A DNA stretch of 64,000 bases from Parcubacteria bacterium C7867-008 (GTDB lineage Bacteria > Patescibacteria > Paceibacteria > UBA9973 > UBA2103), in the NCBI GenBank assembly GCA_001189215.1, contig LFCR01000004.1, forward strand, positions 186,001 through 250,000. The letters run 5' to 3'. The number at the start of each line of letters is the position of its first letter. Within the stretch, counting starts at the first letter, position 1. Below are positions 55,572 through 63,515 of the stretch, piece after piece. The translations under genes and the position numbers were made by a program. A model generated the notes under the pieces. The model was not told the DNA's origin and made no database searches. It worked only from the letters and a program-made list of their open reading frames with translations.

Positions 55572-56831
55572 ATGAGTGAACACGAACCCCTCAGCACTGA
55601 ATCGTATAAAGGTGTACGCGATTTCTATCCCCGTGAGTTCGCCGTACGTGAAGCCGTCTTTGGACGCATTCGTCGTACCTTAGGTCTCTATGGCTATGAG
55701 GAATATAACGCTTCCCCTTTAGAGCGTGCGGAGCTCTATGAAGCAAAGACTAGTGAGGAAATCGTAAACGAACAGACCTATACCTTTACCGATCGTGGTG
55801 ACCGCAGGGTAACCCTTCGTCCTGAGATGACTCCTACCCTTGCCCGCATGGTTGCTGGTAAGCGCCGTGAATTAGTATTCCCGCTTCGTTGGTTCTCTAT
55901 TGGTAATCGGTTCCGCTATGAACGTCCGCAGCGCGGTCGCATGCGTGAATTCTTTCAGACAGATGTTGATCTACTAGGTCTTTCTGCAGGAGATGCTGAT
56001 ATTGAAGTGGTGTCCATCGCAACACGCATCCTTAAAGAGTTTGGTGCTACCGATCAGGACTTCATTGTGCGTGTGAATTCACGGGAACTCCTTACGCAAG
56101 CATGCGCAGCAGCAGGACTCACAGGAGATTCAATCAAACAGTACATGCGTCTTCTTGATAAGAAGGACAAGATGCCAAAAGAAGTATTTGATGTTGCGGT
56201 ACGTGAGATAACACACAAAGATCCACTTGATCTTATTGCGCAGGATGAACCACGTTTGTCGGAAGCAAAGCGTGCCATTCTTGGCACTATCGTTCAGCTT
56301 AAGGAACGTGGTGTTGCCAATGCCGTGTTTGATCCAACCCTCGTACGTGGTTTTGATTACTACACAGGAATCACCTTCGAGGTATACGATACAGACCCAG
56401 AGAATCCTCGAGCCATCTTTGGTGGAGGACGCTATGACCGACTCGTGGCAATGTTTGGAGGTGATCCAATACCAGCGGTTGGCTTTGCGATTGGGGATGT
56501 TACTCTCATGGACTTCCTCGAGACACACGGCCTAACACCAGATGGTGCCGGTCTTCCGCAAGTATATCTTGGCACCGTTCCAGAAGGCCTTGAAGAAGCC
56601 ACCACCTTCGCAGAAACCCTTCGAAGTGCAGGCATACGCGTATTTGTGAATCTCACTCAACGCGGTCTTGGGGATCAGATCCGAGAAGCAGCTAAGCGCG
56701 GTATCCAGTACTTCACAACCTACGGTCCTGACGAAGTAAAGTCTGGTGTTCTACGACTTAAGCGTCTTGATACCGGTGCAGAAGAATCGCTTGATGAACA
56801 AGATGTTGCCGCACATCTTTTAAGCGCATAG
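55572..56831 (+). CDS. hisS: Histidyl-tRNA synthetase
   Basis: The 419-aa class II synthetase starts MSEHEPLSTESYKGVRDFYP. Motif 1 includes GYEEYNASPLER, TLRPEMTPTLARMVAG and WFSIGNRFRYERPQRGRMREFFQ (motif 2), then the His-specific LVRGFDYYTGITFEV and motif 3 GGGRYDRLVAMFGG with AVGFAIGDV, and an anticodon domain. It attaches histidine to tRNA-His. The 3' exonuclease gene follows by 12 nt. Confidence 0.95.
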   Translation: MSEHEPLSTESYKGVRDFYPREFAVREAVFGRIRRTLGLYGYEEYNASPLERAELYEAKTSEEIVNEQTYTFTDRGDRRVTLRPEMTPTLARMVAGKRRELVFPLRWFSIGNRFRYERPQRGRMREFFQTDVDLLGLSAGDADIEVVSIATRILKEFGATDQDFIVRVNSRELLTQACAAAGLTGDSIKQYMRLLDKKDKMPKEVFDVAVREITHKDPLDLIAQDEPRLSEAKRAILGTIVQLKERGVANAVFDPTLVRGFDYYTGITFEVYDTDPENPRAIFGGGRYDRLVAMFGGDPIPAVGFAIGDVTLMDFLETHGLTPDGAGLPQVYLGTVPEGLEEATTFAETLRSAGIRVFVNLTQRGLGDQIREAAKRGIQYFTTYGPDEVKSGVLRLKRLDTGAEESLDEQDVAAHLLSA

Positions 56832-56843
56832 AGGTATTTAGAC

Positions 56844-57422
56844 ATGCGCGCAATTACGTTTGATATTGAAACCGCAAATGCCTTTCCGAGTCTAGGCCGG
56901 AATGATCTTGCACGTATGGAGATTTCGATTGTTGGCATACATGATTCAGAGACGGACGAATATTCGTCATACTCAAAAGAAGAGTTTCCTAAACTATGGC
57001 CCATTCTTGAACGAGCAGATATGCTAATTGGTTTCAACTCTGACACCTTTGATATTCCGATACTAAATCGCTACTACCCTGGTGATCTCACCAAAATAAA
57101 ATCACTTGATCTGCTTGTTGAAGTACAAAAAGCACTTGGACGACGTCTTCGATTGCAGTCTCTTGCTGAAGCAACACTAAATAAAGGAAAAGGCGGTAAC
57201 GGACTTCAAGCTGTTGAGTGGTGGGCACAGGGTGAATATGAGAAGGTTCGTAAATACTGCATTGAGGACGTTAGAATCACCCGTGAGCTTTACGACTATG
57301 CCCTTACAAATGGCTCACTAAAATATAAGGACCTGAAGGAAAAGCGTGAAGTTAAAATTGATACAAGATTGTGGGAAGAAGTTCCTGAAGCTCCTGCTAT
57401 CACCCACACGTTGCCATTTTAG
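56844..57422 (+). CDS. DEDDy-type 3'-5' exonuclease (RNase H-like, YprB/PolB-exo family)
   Basis: The 192-residue protein has all four acidic positions: FDIET (motif I), GFNSDTFDIPIL (motif II, Asp in NSDTFD), and YCIEDVRITRELYDY (motif III, YxxxD). The fold is that of the proofreading domain, without a polymerase. It may trim DNA or RNA in repair. It is probably cotranscribed with hisS. Confidence 0.86.
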   Translation: MRAITFDIETANAFPSLGRNDLARMEISIVGIHDSETDEYSSYSKEEFPKLWPILERADMLIGFNSDTFDIPILNRYYPGDLTKIKSLDLLVEVQKALGRRLRLQSLAEATLNKGKGGNGLQAVEWWAQGEYEKVRKYCIEDVRITRELYDYALTNGSLKYKDLKEKREVKIDTRLWEEVPEAPAITHTLPF

Positions 57423-57430
57423 TCATGTTC

Positions 57431-57459
57431 TTGGGTGTATTTATGAAGTAGTGTACAGT
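57431..57459 (+). promoter_or_regulatory. Promoter of orphan gene 57511
   Basis: TTGGGT (57431-57436), 17 bp, TACAGT (57454-57459). The leader then holds GTGGCCCA-4-TGGGTCAC (57469-57488), an 8-bp hairpin with one G-U. Confidence 0.5.
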
Positions 57460-57510
57460 TAGAAAAATGTGGCCCATGGGTGGGTCACAAATCATTAAGG
57501 AGTTTGCGTA

Positions 57511-57888
57511 GTGCTGATTAGCGTTGTTGGGAAATATCCTGCTAGCTTAGACCCTTCACAGGCAAAGGCGGCAAGAAACAATCTTGCCCCGAATTTCAAT
57601 CAGGTCATGGATGGTCTGAAAAGGATGCCTGGACTTCAAGTGTATTTCGGCCGGGGTGAAGGTTCGACCATTGCTCTGGATGCTGTGACGTTCACACCGA
57701 TGGACGTACAGGTGATCGAGATCGTTGTCACAGGGCTTCCAGTTCGCCCTGAAATTCGTGCTGCACTGACTGCAGTCATCGCGGACACCGCGCATGCGGC
57801 GTTCGGGAACGAAGCTGATCTGCAGGTATTCGATGTGGCGGATGAATCCCGTGCTCTCACCGAACGTCGGTGTCGGGTGCACGGATAA
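57511..57888 (+). CDS. Orphan cassette gene, soluble protein of unknown function (125 aa)
   Basis: GTG 57511 is preceded by AAGGAG 8 nt upstream. The protein begins MLISVVGKYPASLDPSQAK (initiator read as Met), has no signal or membrane helix, and looks alpha/beta with a central VQVIEIVVTGLPVRPEIRAALTAVI segment and an Arg/Cys end (ERRCRVHG). No family is recognised. GC-rich and alone between hisS-exonuclease and the DsbA-like gene, with a strong terminator. Confidence 0.66.
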   Translation: MLISVVGKYPASLDPSQAKAARNNLAPNFNQVMDGLKRMPGLQVYFGRGEGSTIALDAVTFTPMDVQVIEIVVTGLPVRPEIRAALTAVIADTAHAAFGNEADLQVFDVADESRALTERRCRVHG

Positions 57889-57909
57889 GCACACTGCGCT
57901 CTCCCTCTG

Positions 57910-57940
57910 CCCCGGCGGCCAATTGGTCGCTGGGGTTTTA
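57910..57940 (+). terminator. Terminator after orphan gene 57511
   Basis: CCCCGGCGGCC (57910-57920) pairs with GGTCGCTGGGG (57925-57935) with two G-U pairs, then TTTTATC. Confidence 0.82.
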
Positions 57941-57965
57941 TCTTATACACCTTGATCCCACATGG

Positions 57966-57971
57966 TATTCT
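57966..57971 (+). promoter_or_regulatory. -10 box TATTCT of DsbA-like gene
   Basis: TGTGGT (6 nt) lies between it and ATG 57978, deciding the start. Confidence 0.6.
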
Positions 57972-57977
57972 TGTGGT

Positions 57978-58703
57978 ATGGAAGAGACATCAGCAACTCA
58001 TGATGCTGCGCTAGTACAAGAATCCCGGAGCACATGGTTCATTCCCGGAGCTATCATTGCAGCAGGAATTCTCCTTGCAATAAGTATTTACATCGTACGC
58101 ACCACGATTGTGCCAACCGCCCCTAAGGGGGACATCTCCTATCTACGTCCAGTATCTGATACGGACCATATAATCGGCAATCCATCTGCACCGGTGGTGA
58201 TTATTGAATACGCGGATATGGATTCTAGCTATAGCAAAGCATTCCAACAGACTATGGAGCAGCTTATGGCAGAATACGCGCCAGCAGGAAAAGTGGCATG
58301 GGTATACCGTCACTTCCCGCTTATTGATCAGTATCGTAACAGCGAATTACATGCTGAAGCAGCTGAGTGTGCGAGCTCTCTTGGCAATCCCAATACCTTC
58401 TGGAGCTTCATCGATATTCTTCAGGCACGTGCTCCCGGTAACCAGGTATACAATCCAGAAAACTACAACAGTATTGTAGAGACACTTGGTATTGATACTG
58501 CACGCTTTCAATCTTGCTTACAGGCAAACCTCTATCGTGAACGCGTAAGTAAGGATATTTCAAATGCTATTGAGATAGGCGCATACAGCGCTCCAACTAC
58601 CGTTGTACTTATCAAGGGACAGAAAGCAGTACCAATCAGTGGCGCACTTCCCTATGACGCAATGAAGAAGATTATTCAGGAATCGATTACGAGGGCGAAG
58701 TAG
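57978..58703 (+). CDS. Membrane-anchored DsbA-like thioredoxin-fold protein lacking CXXC
   Basis: The 241-aa protein has a membrane helix (FIPGAIIAAGILLAISIYIV) and a DsbA/Thioredoxin_4 domain. Where the family reads DF-E-CPFC, this protein reads DMDSSYS (S83, S86), so both active-site cysteines are serine. The cis-Pro loop (YSAPTTVVLI) and the helical insert (SELHAEAAECASSLGN) are kept. It can hardly catalyse disulfide exchange; a chaperone or binding role is likely. Its TAG is directly followed by the convergent gene's stop (TAGCTA). Confidence 0.85.
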   Translation: MEETSATHDAALVQESRSTWFIPGAIIAAGILLAISIYIVRTTIVPTAPKGDISYLRPVSDTDHIIGNPSAPVVIIEYADMDSSYSKAFQQTMEQLMAEYAPAGKVAWVYRHFPLIDQYRNSELHAEAAECASSLGNPNTFWSFIDILQARAPGNQVYNPENYNSIVETLGIDTARFQSCLQANLYRERVSKDISNAIEIGAYSAPTTVVLIKGQKAVPISGALPYDAMKKIIQESITRAK

Positions 58704-59726
58704 CTAGAAACGCATTATTTTTGCAATTGGGAAACCAGCAAGTGCATATCCATTCCGACGCATTTCTTCAGCCTCTTTAACGTATCTTGGGTATACGGTA
58801 TTGATATCGGCTCCTTTATGAAAACGATGAAATTCTTGTCGTGCAATTTCAGGATCTGTTGTTGTAGCAAATGCGTCTGGTCGCTTCCCTTGAACTTCTT
58901 TTATCACTTCGTTTGAAAACATTGCTTCCAATATATCGTCTGGCAATCGCTTTTCGCTGTATGGGCTCTTAAAGAGAAAGTTTGAAGATAGTCCAAACAA
59001 AAGATCATCTTTTGTAACTGATCGAAGGTTATCAACCATAAGATCTGAAACCCCTTGCTCTAAATACAACCTATCTGACTTTTGTTTACCTTTTCCAGCT
59101 CGATGGAGTATTAATACCGGATACAACGGTGCAAGGTGAGGAAGATAAATGTTCGGATATACTTCGGTGTCCCAGTATGATTCAGCGACATCTGCAAACT
59201 CTGTGAAATTATTGATTCTTTTAATTGGCGCCTCTGATTGGTTTGGGTAGAACACTACCGGCTCTTTAGAAGTATCGACAGTGTCATTTGCTACATCTAA
59301 AATCGCATCACCGATCTGAATAGCATTTTGAAAATACATCCCGTTATCAATACCCCAGAATGGCTGTATTACGCCCCCCTGGCGCACGAATCCTCTAAGT
59401 GCCTGCATTCCTGGCTTTGAACGATCCATCATTGCCAGCTTCATATCTTCGAGTACCGCATTGCGAATTTCTCCACAAAACCCTTTAGGGTATGGTCTAT
59501 CAAACTTTTTAGATCGTTCACGAATCTTTTCAGTTCTCGGCAGACTACGATCTACCTGTTTTCGTATGTCTCGAGCATCTTCAAGAATTACCTCCTCGTA
59601 AGGAAGAATCCATTCTGCGGTAAGTTCCTTTTGTCTTTCACTACTGGGAATTAGACGGTGTTCAGGAAATCCCTTACCATCAATTTCTGTCTTTTTATTG
59701 CGTTTTATCGCCCTCTCTATCGACAT
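58704..59726 (-). CDS. Uncharacterised soluble protein (340 aa)
   Basis: The protein begins MSIERAIKRNKKTEIDGKG, is soluble, charged and without signal or membrane helix. Motif-like parts are YPKGFCGEIRNAVLEDM, GGVIQPFWGIDNGMYFQNAIQIGDAILDVANDTVD and LPHLAPLYPVLILHRAGKGKQ, which could form an enzyme core (a Cys-containing FCGE near residue 83, conserved His/Asp), but I cannot assign a family. TATACT exactly 6 nt before the ATG supports the start. It may be lineage-specific. Confidence 0.58.
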   Translation of the reverse strand: MSIERAIKRNKKTEIDGKGFPEHRLIPSSERQKELTAEWILPYEEVILEDARDIRKQVDRSLPRTEKIRERSKKFDRPYPKGFCGEIRNAVLEDMKLAMMDRSKPGMQALRGFVRQGGVIQPFWGIDNGMYFQNAIQIGDAILDVANDTVDTSKEPVVFYPNQSEAPIKRINNFTEFADVAESYWDTEVYPNIYLPHLAPLYPVLILHRAGKGKQKSDRLYLEQGVSDLMVDNLRSVTKDDLLFGLSSNFLFKSPYSEKRLPDDILEAMFSNEVIKEVQGKRPDAFATTTDPEIARQEFHRFHKGADINTVYPRYVKEAEEMRRNGYALAGFPIAKIMRF

Positions 59727-59732
59727 ACCAAA

Positions 59733-59738
59733 AGTATA
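59733..59738 (-). promoter_or_regulatory. -10 box TATACT of gene 58704-59726
   Basis: Minus sense, followed by TTTGGT and the ATG. Confidence 0.6.
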
Positions 59739-59740
59739 AC

Positions 59741-62566
59741 TTACGTGAATAGCTTGAGCAGATCGTCATATTCAGACGGCTCACCCTTACGCCACTCTCC
59801 ATTCCAGAGTTCATCAATCACTTCCTCGAGGACTGTCGTGAGATCGTTGCGGGTTTCATCAGTAAGCGGGATTGGATATTCTGTTACATCTTCAGGTGAT
59901 ACCTGCACAATAGTTGCTTGTGTCGTATCATGTCCTCCTGCCCGCAAGAGAAGATCATAGAATGCGAGCTGGCGTGTGTGCTTCTCATCTTTAATATGTA
60001 CATCACTTGAAGTCTTGAAGTCTACAATGCACTCCCCTGACGGCGTGTTGAAAATCGCGTCTACCTTTCCCTGAAGGATTACGGAGTGTCCTGTAATCTC
60101 CTTAGTTATGGAGAAGCCTTTTTCAATAGCAATTGATTCTGTGAGAGTACCGGTATGAGCAATATAAGACGCTAGACTCTTCTGCGCATGTTCAACCACA
60201 CGGTTATATGCAGCGTTACGCGGAAGCAATGATTTCTTAAGGCAGCGCGCAAGTGCTCCTTCAGCAGTATCCACACTCTTGGTCTCGAGATATGCAGCAA
60301 TACCTGCATGTACCGCTATACCAATGGCCGTTGCTGGAGCTTCTGGCTCATGAAGCCTGAGAACACGGCGTGCAAAGAACGTACTTGGAGACTCTAGGTA
60401 TTCATTCATGGCAGACGGTGAAAGACCGTCTCTGGTGAGGAACTCACGTACCAGCTCACACACTAGTTGTGATGTGTTTATCGTAGTGTGCAGTATCGGA
60501 AGTGGATCGTAACTTGGAGTGATTGGAGAAAGTCCTTCAGGAAGAAGTGCAGATGGTGCCAATTCTCTACCATCAGCAGATTCAACTGAGTATGAAAATA
60601 CTAGTTCATCTTTAGCGCGTGTAATAGCCACATAGAAGAGCTTGGTGATGTCTTCCAGACTGCGCGTCTGATCCACCGGTGATGGGATCTTTGTGGGCAT
60701 ACCGCCCTTCTCCCATTGCCGTGCGTTCATACCAACCACAAAGACTTTCTTAAATTCCATGCCCTTTGCTTTGTGTGCGGTGATTACGGTGACCTTTCCT
60801 TCAGATAACGTGACACTGGTCTTTACGTTTTCAAGGCCATGCTCATTCGCTTGTGTGAAGGTACGCACCACATCTGCAAAGGATTGATTGGGTTCTCGGG
60901 CGACTAACTCTTCAATATGCATGAAGAGTTTTCGTACGAGTGTAATATCTTCAAGATGTTCACCATGAGACAGGAGAAAGGCACGTGCTCCAGAATCAAC
61001 CATCATCTTTGAAAGAAGTGGCAGTGGCGCAAGCGTGAGTGCTTCTGCACGAAGTGTGGCGATTGTTTCGGCGACTTGAGGGGCACGGCTTTCAAGCGCA
61101 AGAAGGAGTTCGTTATCTCGATTCTGTCTGAGGAGTTCTGCACGCTCAGTAAGTGTGAGTGGCCACCAGGGAGCAAGCAATGATTCACGAACTGCACTAG
61201 TATCAAGTGGATCGGCGATCGCGCGCATAAGCGCCAGAATACCTCTAAGGGTTGGACGACTACTCAATAGCACATCTCCAGCTCTGAGAGTTGGCACACC
61301 TCGAGCAGTGAGGATCTCTGCAAACTCATTTGCCGTACTGTTACGCGCAGCAATAACCACGATCTCATGTGGTTCGGTCCCAGCAGCGATCTCATCTGAA
61401 ATACGTTGTGCAACTTGGTCTCGTTCTGCCAGTGGATCTGGGGCAGCAAGCACCGAAACGGTTGCGTTTTCTTCCCTGCCAGCAAGTGCCAAATGGGTAC
61501 CGGTAGCACTTGGTACCGCCTGTATAAGGCTATGAGCAGTGTCTAGAATACCTTGGCGTGATCGGTAGCTGGTTGTGAGAGAAATAACCTCGGTACGTGG
61601 ATACTGCTCGGTAAAGGTCTTGAAGTGTGAGCTGTCTGCACCCTGGAAGCGGTATATAGCCTGCTTCTCATCTCCCACCACAAATATGTTGGGGTGTTCA
61701 TCATACGCAAGTACATCAAGAAGAGCATGTTGAAGTGCGTTGGCATCTTGGTGTTCATCTGCAAGTACATATTGATACTGTTCTTGAATCGTTGCGCGTA
61801 GTTCTGCGTCCTCTGCTAACCCATCTACAGCAATTCGCAATACGTCAGCGAAGTCATATACATCGCGTTCTTCTTTGAGTGCTTCATATGCTTCGATGAG
61901 GCGTGCTGCTTCAAACACCTTTTCAAGTCGTTCAAGTTTCTTGATTCCCTCTGGTTTCATCTCTCCCTTTGCACCGTGCTTACTGTCTCGCTGATATTGG
62001 AGAGACTCATCAGCTTTGACACGATCTGCTTCTTCGTTTGCCCATGCTCGGTACTCATCCAGGGAGATACGTTCTCGTAACAGGTCGTTACGAAGCATCG
62101 ACAGATCCTTTAGATAGAAGTAGGGAGATTTAGTGGTGCGAAGTGCAACAAGTTCTTCATTCTCTAAGACTTCACGCCAAAGAAGTGTGCTCTCTACATC
62201 ACCCGCTAATCTCTTTCCCACTGCTTGGGGGAATGAATCTTGATAGTTCTGAAGGAGGTGTTCAGCAAAGCCATGGAATGTTGATATGAATACATCACGA
62301 GTAGCGGTATCACCAATCATGCCGGCAAGACGCGTGCGTACGGTACGCGCAGCACTTTCCGTAAATGTGAGAACAAGGATGTTTGTGGGGTTGGCCTGGG
62401 TGAGACGTAGGATATTTGCGATACGTAGGGTGAGAATGTGTGTCTTACCCGTACCCGGTCCTGCAATAACCAGTACCGGGCCTTCAACCGTATCAACGGC
62501 CTTTTTCTGTGCCTCGTTTAGGGTGTCGTATGCCTTTAGGAAGGCTGCTTTGTCCGTCTTCTCCAT
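59741..62566 (-). CDS. UvrD/RecB-like superfamily I helicase fused to PD-(D/E)XK nuclease
   Basis: The 941-residue protein has helicase motifs I (AGPGTGKTHILTLRI, about 34-49), Ia, II (VLADEHQDANALQHALLD), III (VVGDEKQAIYRFQGAD), IV (TTSYRS), V (VITAHKAKGMEFKKVFV) and VI (FYVAITRAKDELVFSY). The C-terminus is a PDDEXK_1 nuclease: FGxxxH-like AIGIAVHAGIAAYLE, then GKVDAIFNTPSGECIVDFKTS with D and K of the active site. It resembles RecB/AddA in layout and may process double-strand ends alone or with a partner not in the window. TAGAAT 7 nt upstream supports the start. Confidence 0.92.
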   Translation of the reverse strand: MEKTDKAAFLKAYDTLNEAQKKAVDTVEGPVLVIAGPGTGKTHILTLRIANILRLTQANPTNILVLTFTESAARTVRTRLAGMIGDTATRDVFISTFHGFAEHLLQNYQDSFPQAVGKRLAGDVESTLLWREVLENEELVALRTTKSPYFYLKDLSMLRNDLLRERISLDEYRAWANEEADRVKADESLQYQRDSKHGAKGEMKPEGIKKLERLEKVFEAARLIEAYEALKEERDVYDFADVLRIAVDGLAEDAELRATIQEQYQYVLADEHQDANALQHALLDVLAYDEHPNIFVVGDEKQAIYRFQGADSSHFKTFTEQYPRTEVISLTTSYRSRQGILDTAHSLIQAVPSATGTHLALAGREENATVSVLAAPDPLAERDQVAQRISDEIAAGTEPHEIVVIAARNSTANEFAEILTARGVPTLRAGDVLLSSRPTLRGILALMRAIADPLDTSAVRESLLAPWWPLTLTERAELLRQNRDNELLLALESRAPQVAETIATLRAEALTLAPLPLLSKMMVDSGARAFLLSHGEHLEDITLVRKLFMHIEELVAREPNQSFADVVRTFTQANEHGLENVKTSVTLSEGKVTVITAHKAKGMEFKKVFVVGMNARQWEKGGMPTKIPSPVDQTRSLEDITKLFYVAITRAKDELVFSYSVESADGRELAPSALLPEGLSPITPSYDPLPILHTTINTSQLVCELVREFLTRDGLSPSAMNEYLESPSTFFARRVLRLHEPEAPATAIGIAVHAGIAAYLETKSVDTAEGALARCLKKSLLPRNAAYNRVVEHAQKSLASYIAHTGTLTESIAIEKGFSITKEITGHSVILQGKVDAIFNTPSGECIVDFKTSSDVHIKDEKHTRQLAFYDLLLRAGGHDTTQATIVQVSPEDVTEYPIPLTDETRNDLTTVLEEVIDELWNGEWRKGEPSEYDDLLKLFT

Positions 62567-62573
62567 TACCTCT

Positions 62574-62579
62574 ATTCTA
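62574..62579 (-). promoter_or_regulatory. -10 box TAGAAT of helicase-nuclease gene
   Basis: Seven bases (AGAGGTA) before the ATG on the minus strand. Confidence 0.5.
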
Positions 62580-62628
62580 TCGGTATCGGTATCCCCTGCC
62601 CAGCGTGGGGTCTCAAAGATCTTTCTGC

Positions 62629-63213
62629 CTATTGATACCCAATCTTTAATTGAGTTCGAAGCTTGGCGTAATCAGGGATGGTGTCTGCAACTAGGTTCCA
62701 GAATTTCTTTGAATGGTTATGTTCCTTTGTGTGACATAGTTCATGCACTATGAGGTAGTCCTGGAGTTGAGGTGGGAGGTATATGATCCGGTAATTGAAA
62801 GACAGGTTACCTGCAGCAGAACAACTACCCCATCTTGTTTTCTGGTTACGTATGGAAATAGTTCCGTATTGGAACGTATAGTGCTGATTGAAATGTCTGA
62901 GACGGTTAGCAGTGAGTATACGACTGGCAGCAACTGCTTCTTTGTATGCTACTGATCCTCGTCTAGGCCGTGGCAGAATTTCAGGCGTCAAAAGTCCTAG
63001 CATCTTGCGCCTTTTATCTAATCTCTGTTGCCGAGTTATAAATGCTTCCTGTGTTTTTCTGACCCACTCAGTGCGATGCTTGAGAAAGGTTTCAGCCACG
63101 CGTAGAGACATACGTATTGGTTTGGTGAGTAGTACACGGCCATCGGGATATACATCAATCCGCACGTGCTTTGCTCGTGCGGATTCCCTGATTTCATACC
63201 TCAACCCATCCAT
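62629..63213 (-). CDS. YgjP/SprT-like zinc metallopeptidase (DUF45, M48-type)
   Basis: The start MDGLRYEIRESARAKHVRI (63213) is set by TACAGT exactly 6 nt upstream. The 194-aa protein has TRWGSCSAAGNLSFNYRIIYLP, the zinc motif HELCH in YLIVHELCHTKEHNHSKKFW and a downstream His/Glu-bearing helix, as in YgjP. Function of the family is poorly known; it is found next to restriction or helicase genes in some genomes. Here it follows the helicase-nuclease gene on the same strand but has its own -10. Confidence 0.9.
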   Translation of the reverse strand: MDGLRYEIRESARAKHVRIDVYPDGRVLLTKPIRMSLRVAETFLKHRTEWVRKTQEAFITRQQRLDKRRKMLGLLTPEILPRPRRGSVAYKEAVAASRILTANRLRHFNQHYTFQYGTISIRNQKTRWGSCSAAGNLSFNYRIIYLPPQLQDYLIVHELCHTKEHNHSKKFWNLVADTIPDYAKLRTQLKIGYQ

Positions 63214-63219
63214 ACTCAT

Positions 63220-63225
63220 ACTGTA
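63220..63225 (-). promoter_or_regulatory. -10 box TACAGT of YgjP-like gene
   Basis: The box is followed by ATGAGT and then ATG 63213 on the minus strand; it would exclude the in-frame ATG at 63219. Confidence 0.45.
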
Positions 63226-63241
63226 CCTGAAAAGGAAAAGA

Positions 63242-63264
63242 CCGACGCGCATATCGCGCGCCGG
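63242..63264 (-). terminator. Terminator after small gene 63297
   Basis: In minus sense CCGGCGCGC pairs with GCGCGTCGG (G-U allowed on this strand only) and TCTTTTCCTTTT follows. Confidence 0.78.
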
Positions 63265-63296
63265 CCCTTTAGTTCCGCTGCCACACGGTGCTGTGG

Positions 63297-63452
63297 TCAG
63301 TCGTCCGGACGCATGGGCGCCGGCGGGGTCGTCCTGACCCCGCGAAGCGTCGTGCGCTTGGAACGATGGTGCCGCGGCCCCATCGTTGAATTGCTGGGCC
63401 CTTTCGGTGTCTCAGCCACTAGTCGTCTCCCTGGTAGTTCCCTGAGCCCCAT
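63297..63452 (-). CDS. Orphan cassette gene: 51-aa basic peptide
   Basis: ATG 63452 encodes MGLRELPGRRLVAETPKG and continues Arg/Pro/Thr-rich (GPRHHRSKRTTLRGVRTTPP) to TGA at 63297. It is highly basic and probably disordered, compatible with nucleic-acid binding. The stretch is very GC-rich against its AT-rich neighbours. An extended promoter (63470-63496) lies upstream and a terminator downstream. Frames on the other strand are open too, so the exact frame is not certain. Confidence 0.42.
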   Translation of the reverse strand: MGLRELPGRRLVAETPKGPSNSTMGPRHHRSKRTTLRGVRTTPPAPMRPDD

Positions 63453-63469
63453 TTGCCCAGAAACCCTAA

Positions 63470-63496
63470 GTTATACCACTAGATGCTTGAAGTCAA
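63470..63496 (-). promoter_or_regulatory. Promoter of small gene 63297-63452
   Basis: Minus sense TTGACT (63496-63491), 15-bp spacer ending TGG, TATAAC (63475-63470), an extended -10. TTGA-2-TCAA sits on the -35. Confidence 0.5.
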
Positions 63497-63503
63497 ATTC
63501 ATT

Positions 63504-63509
63504 TATAAT
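63504..63509 (+). promoter_or_regulatory. -10 box TATAAT of EVE gene
   Basis: A perfect TATAAT with exactly 6 nt (CATTCT) to ATG 63516; clearest leaderless promoter in the window. Confidence 0.7.
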
Positions 63510-63515
63510 CATTCT

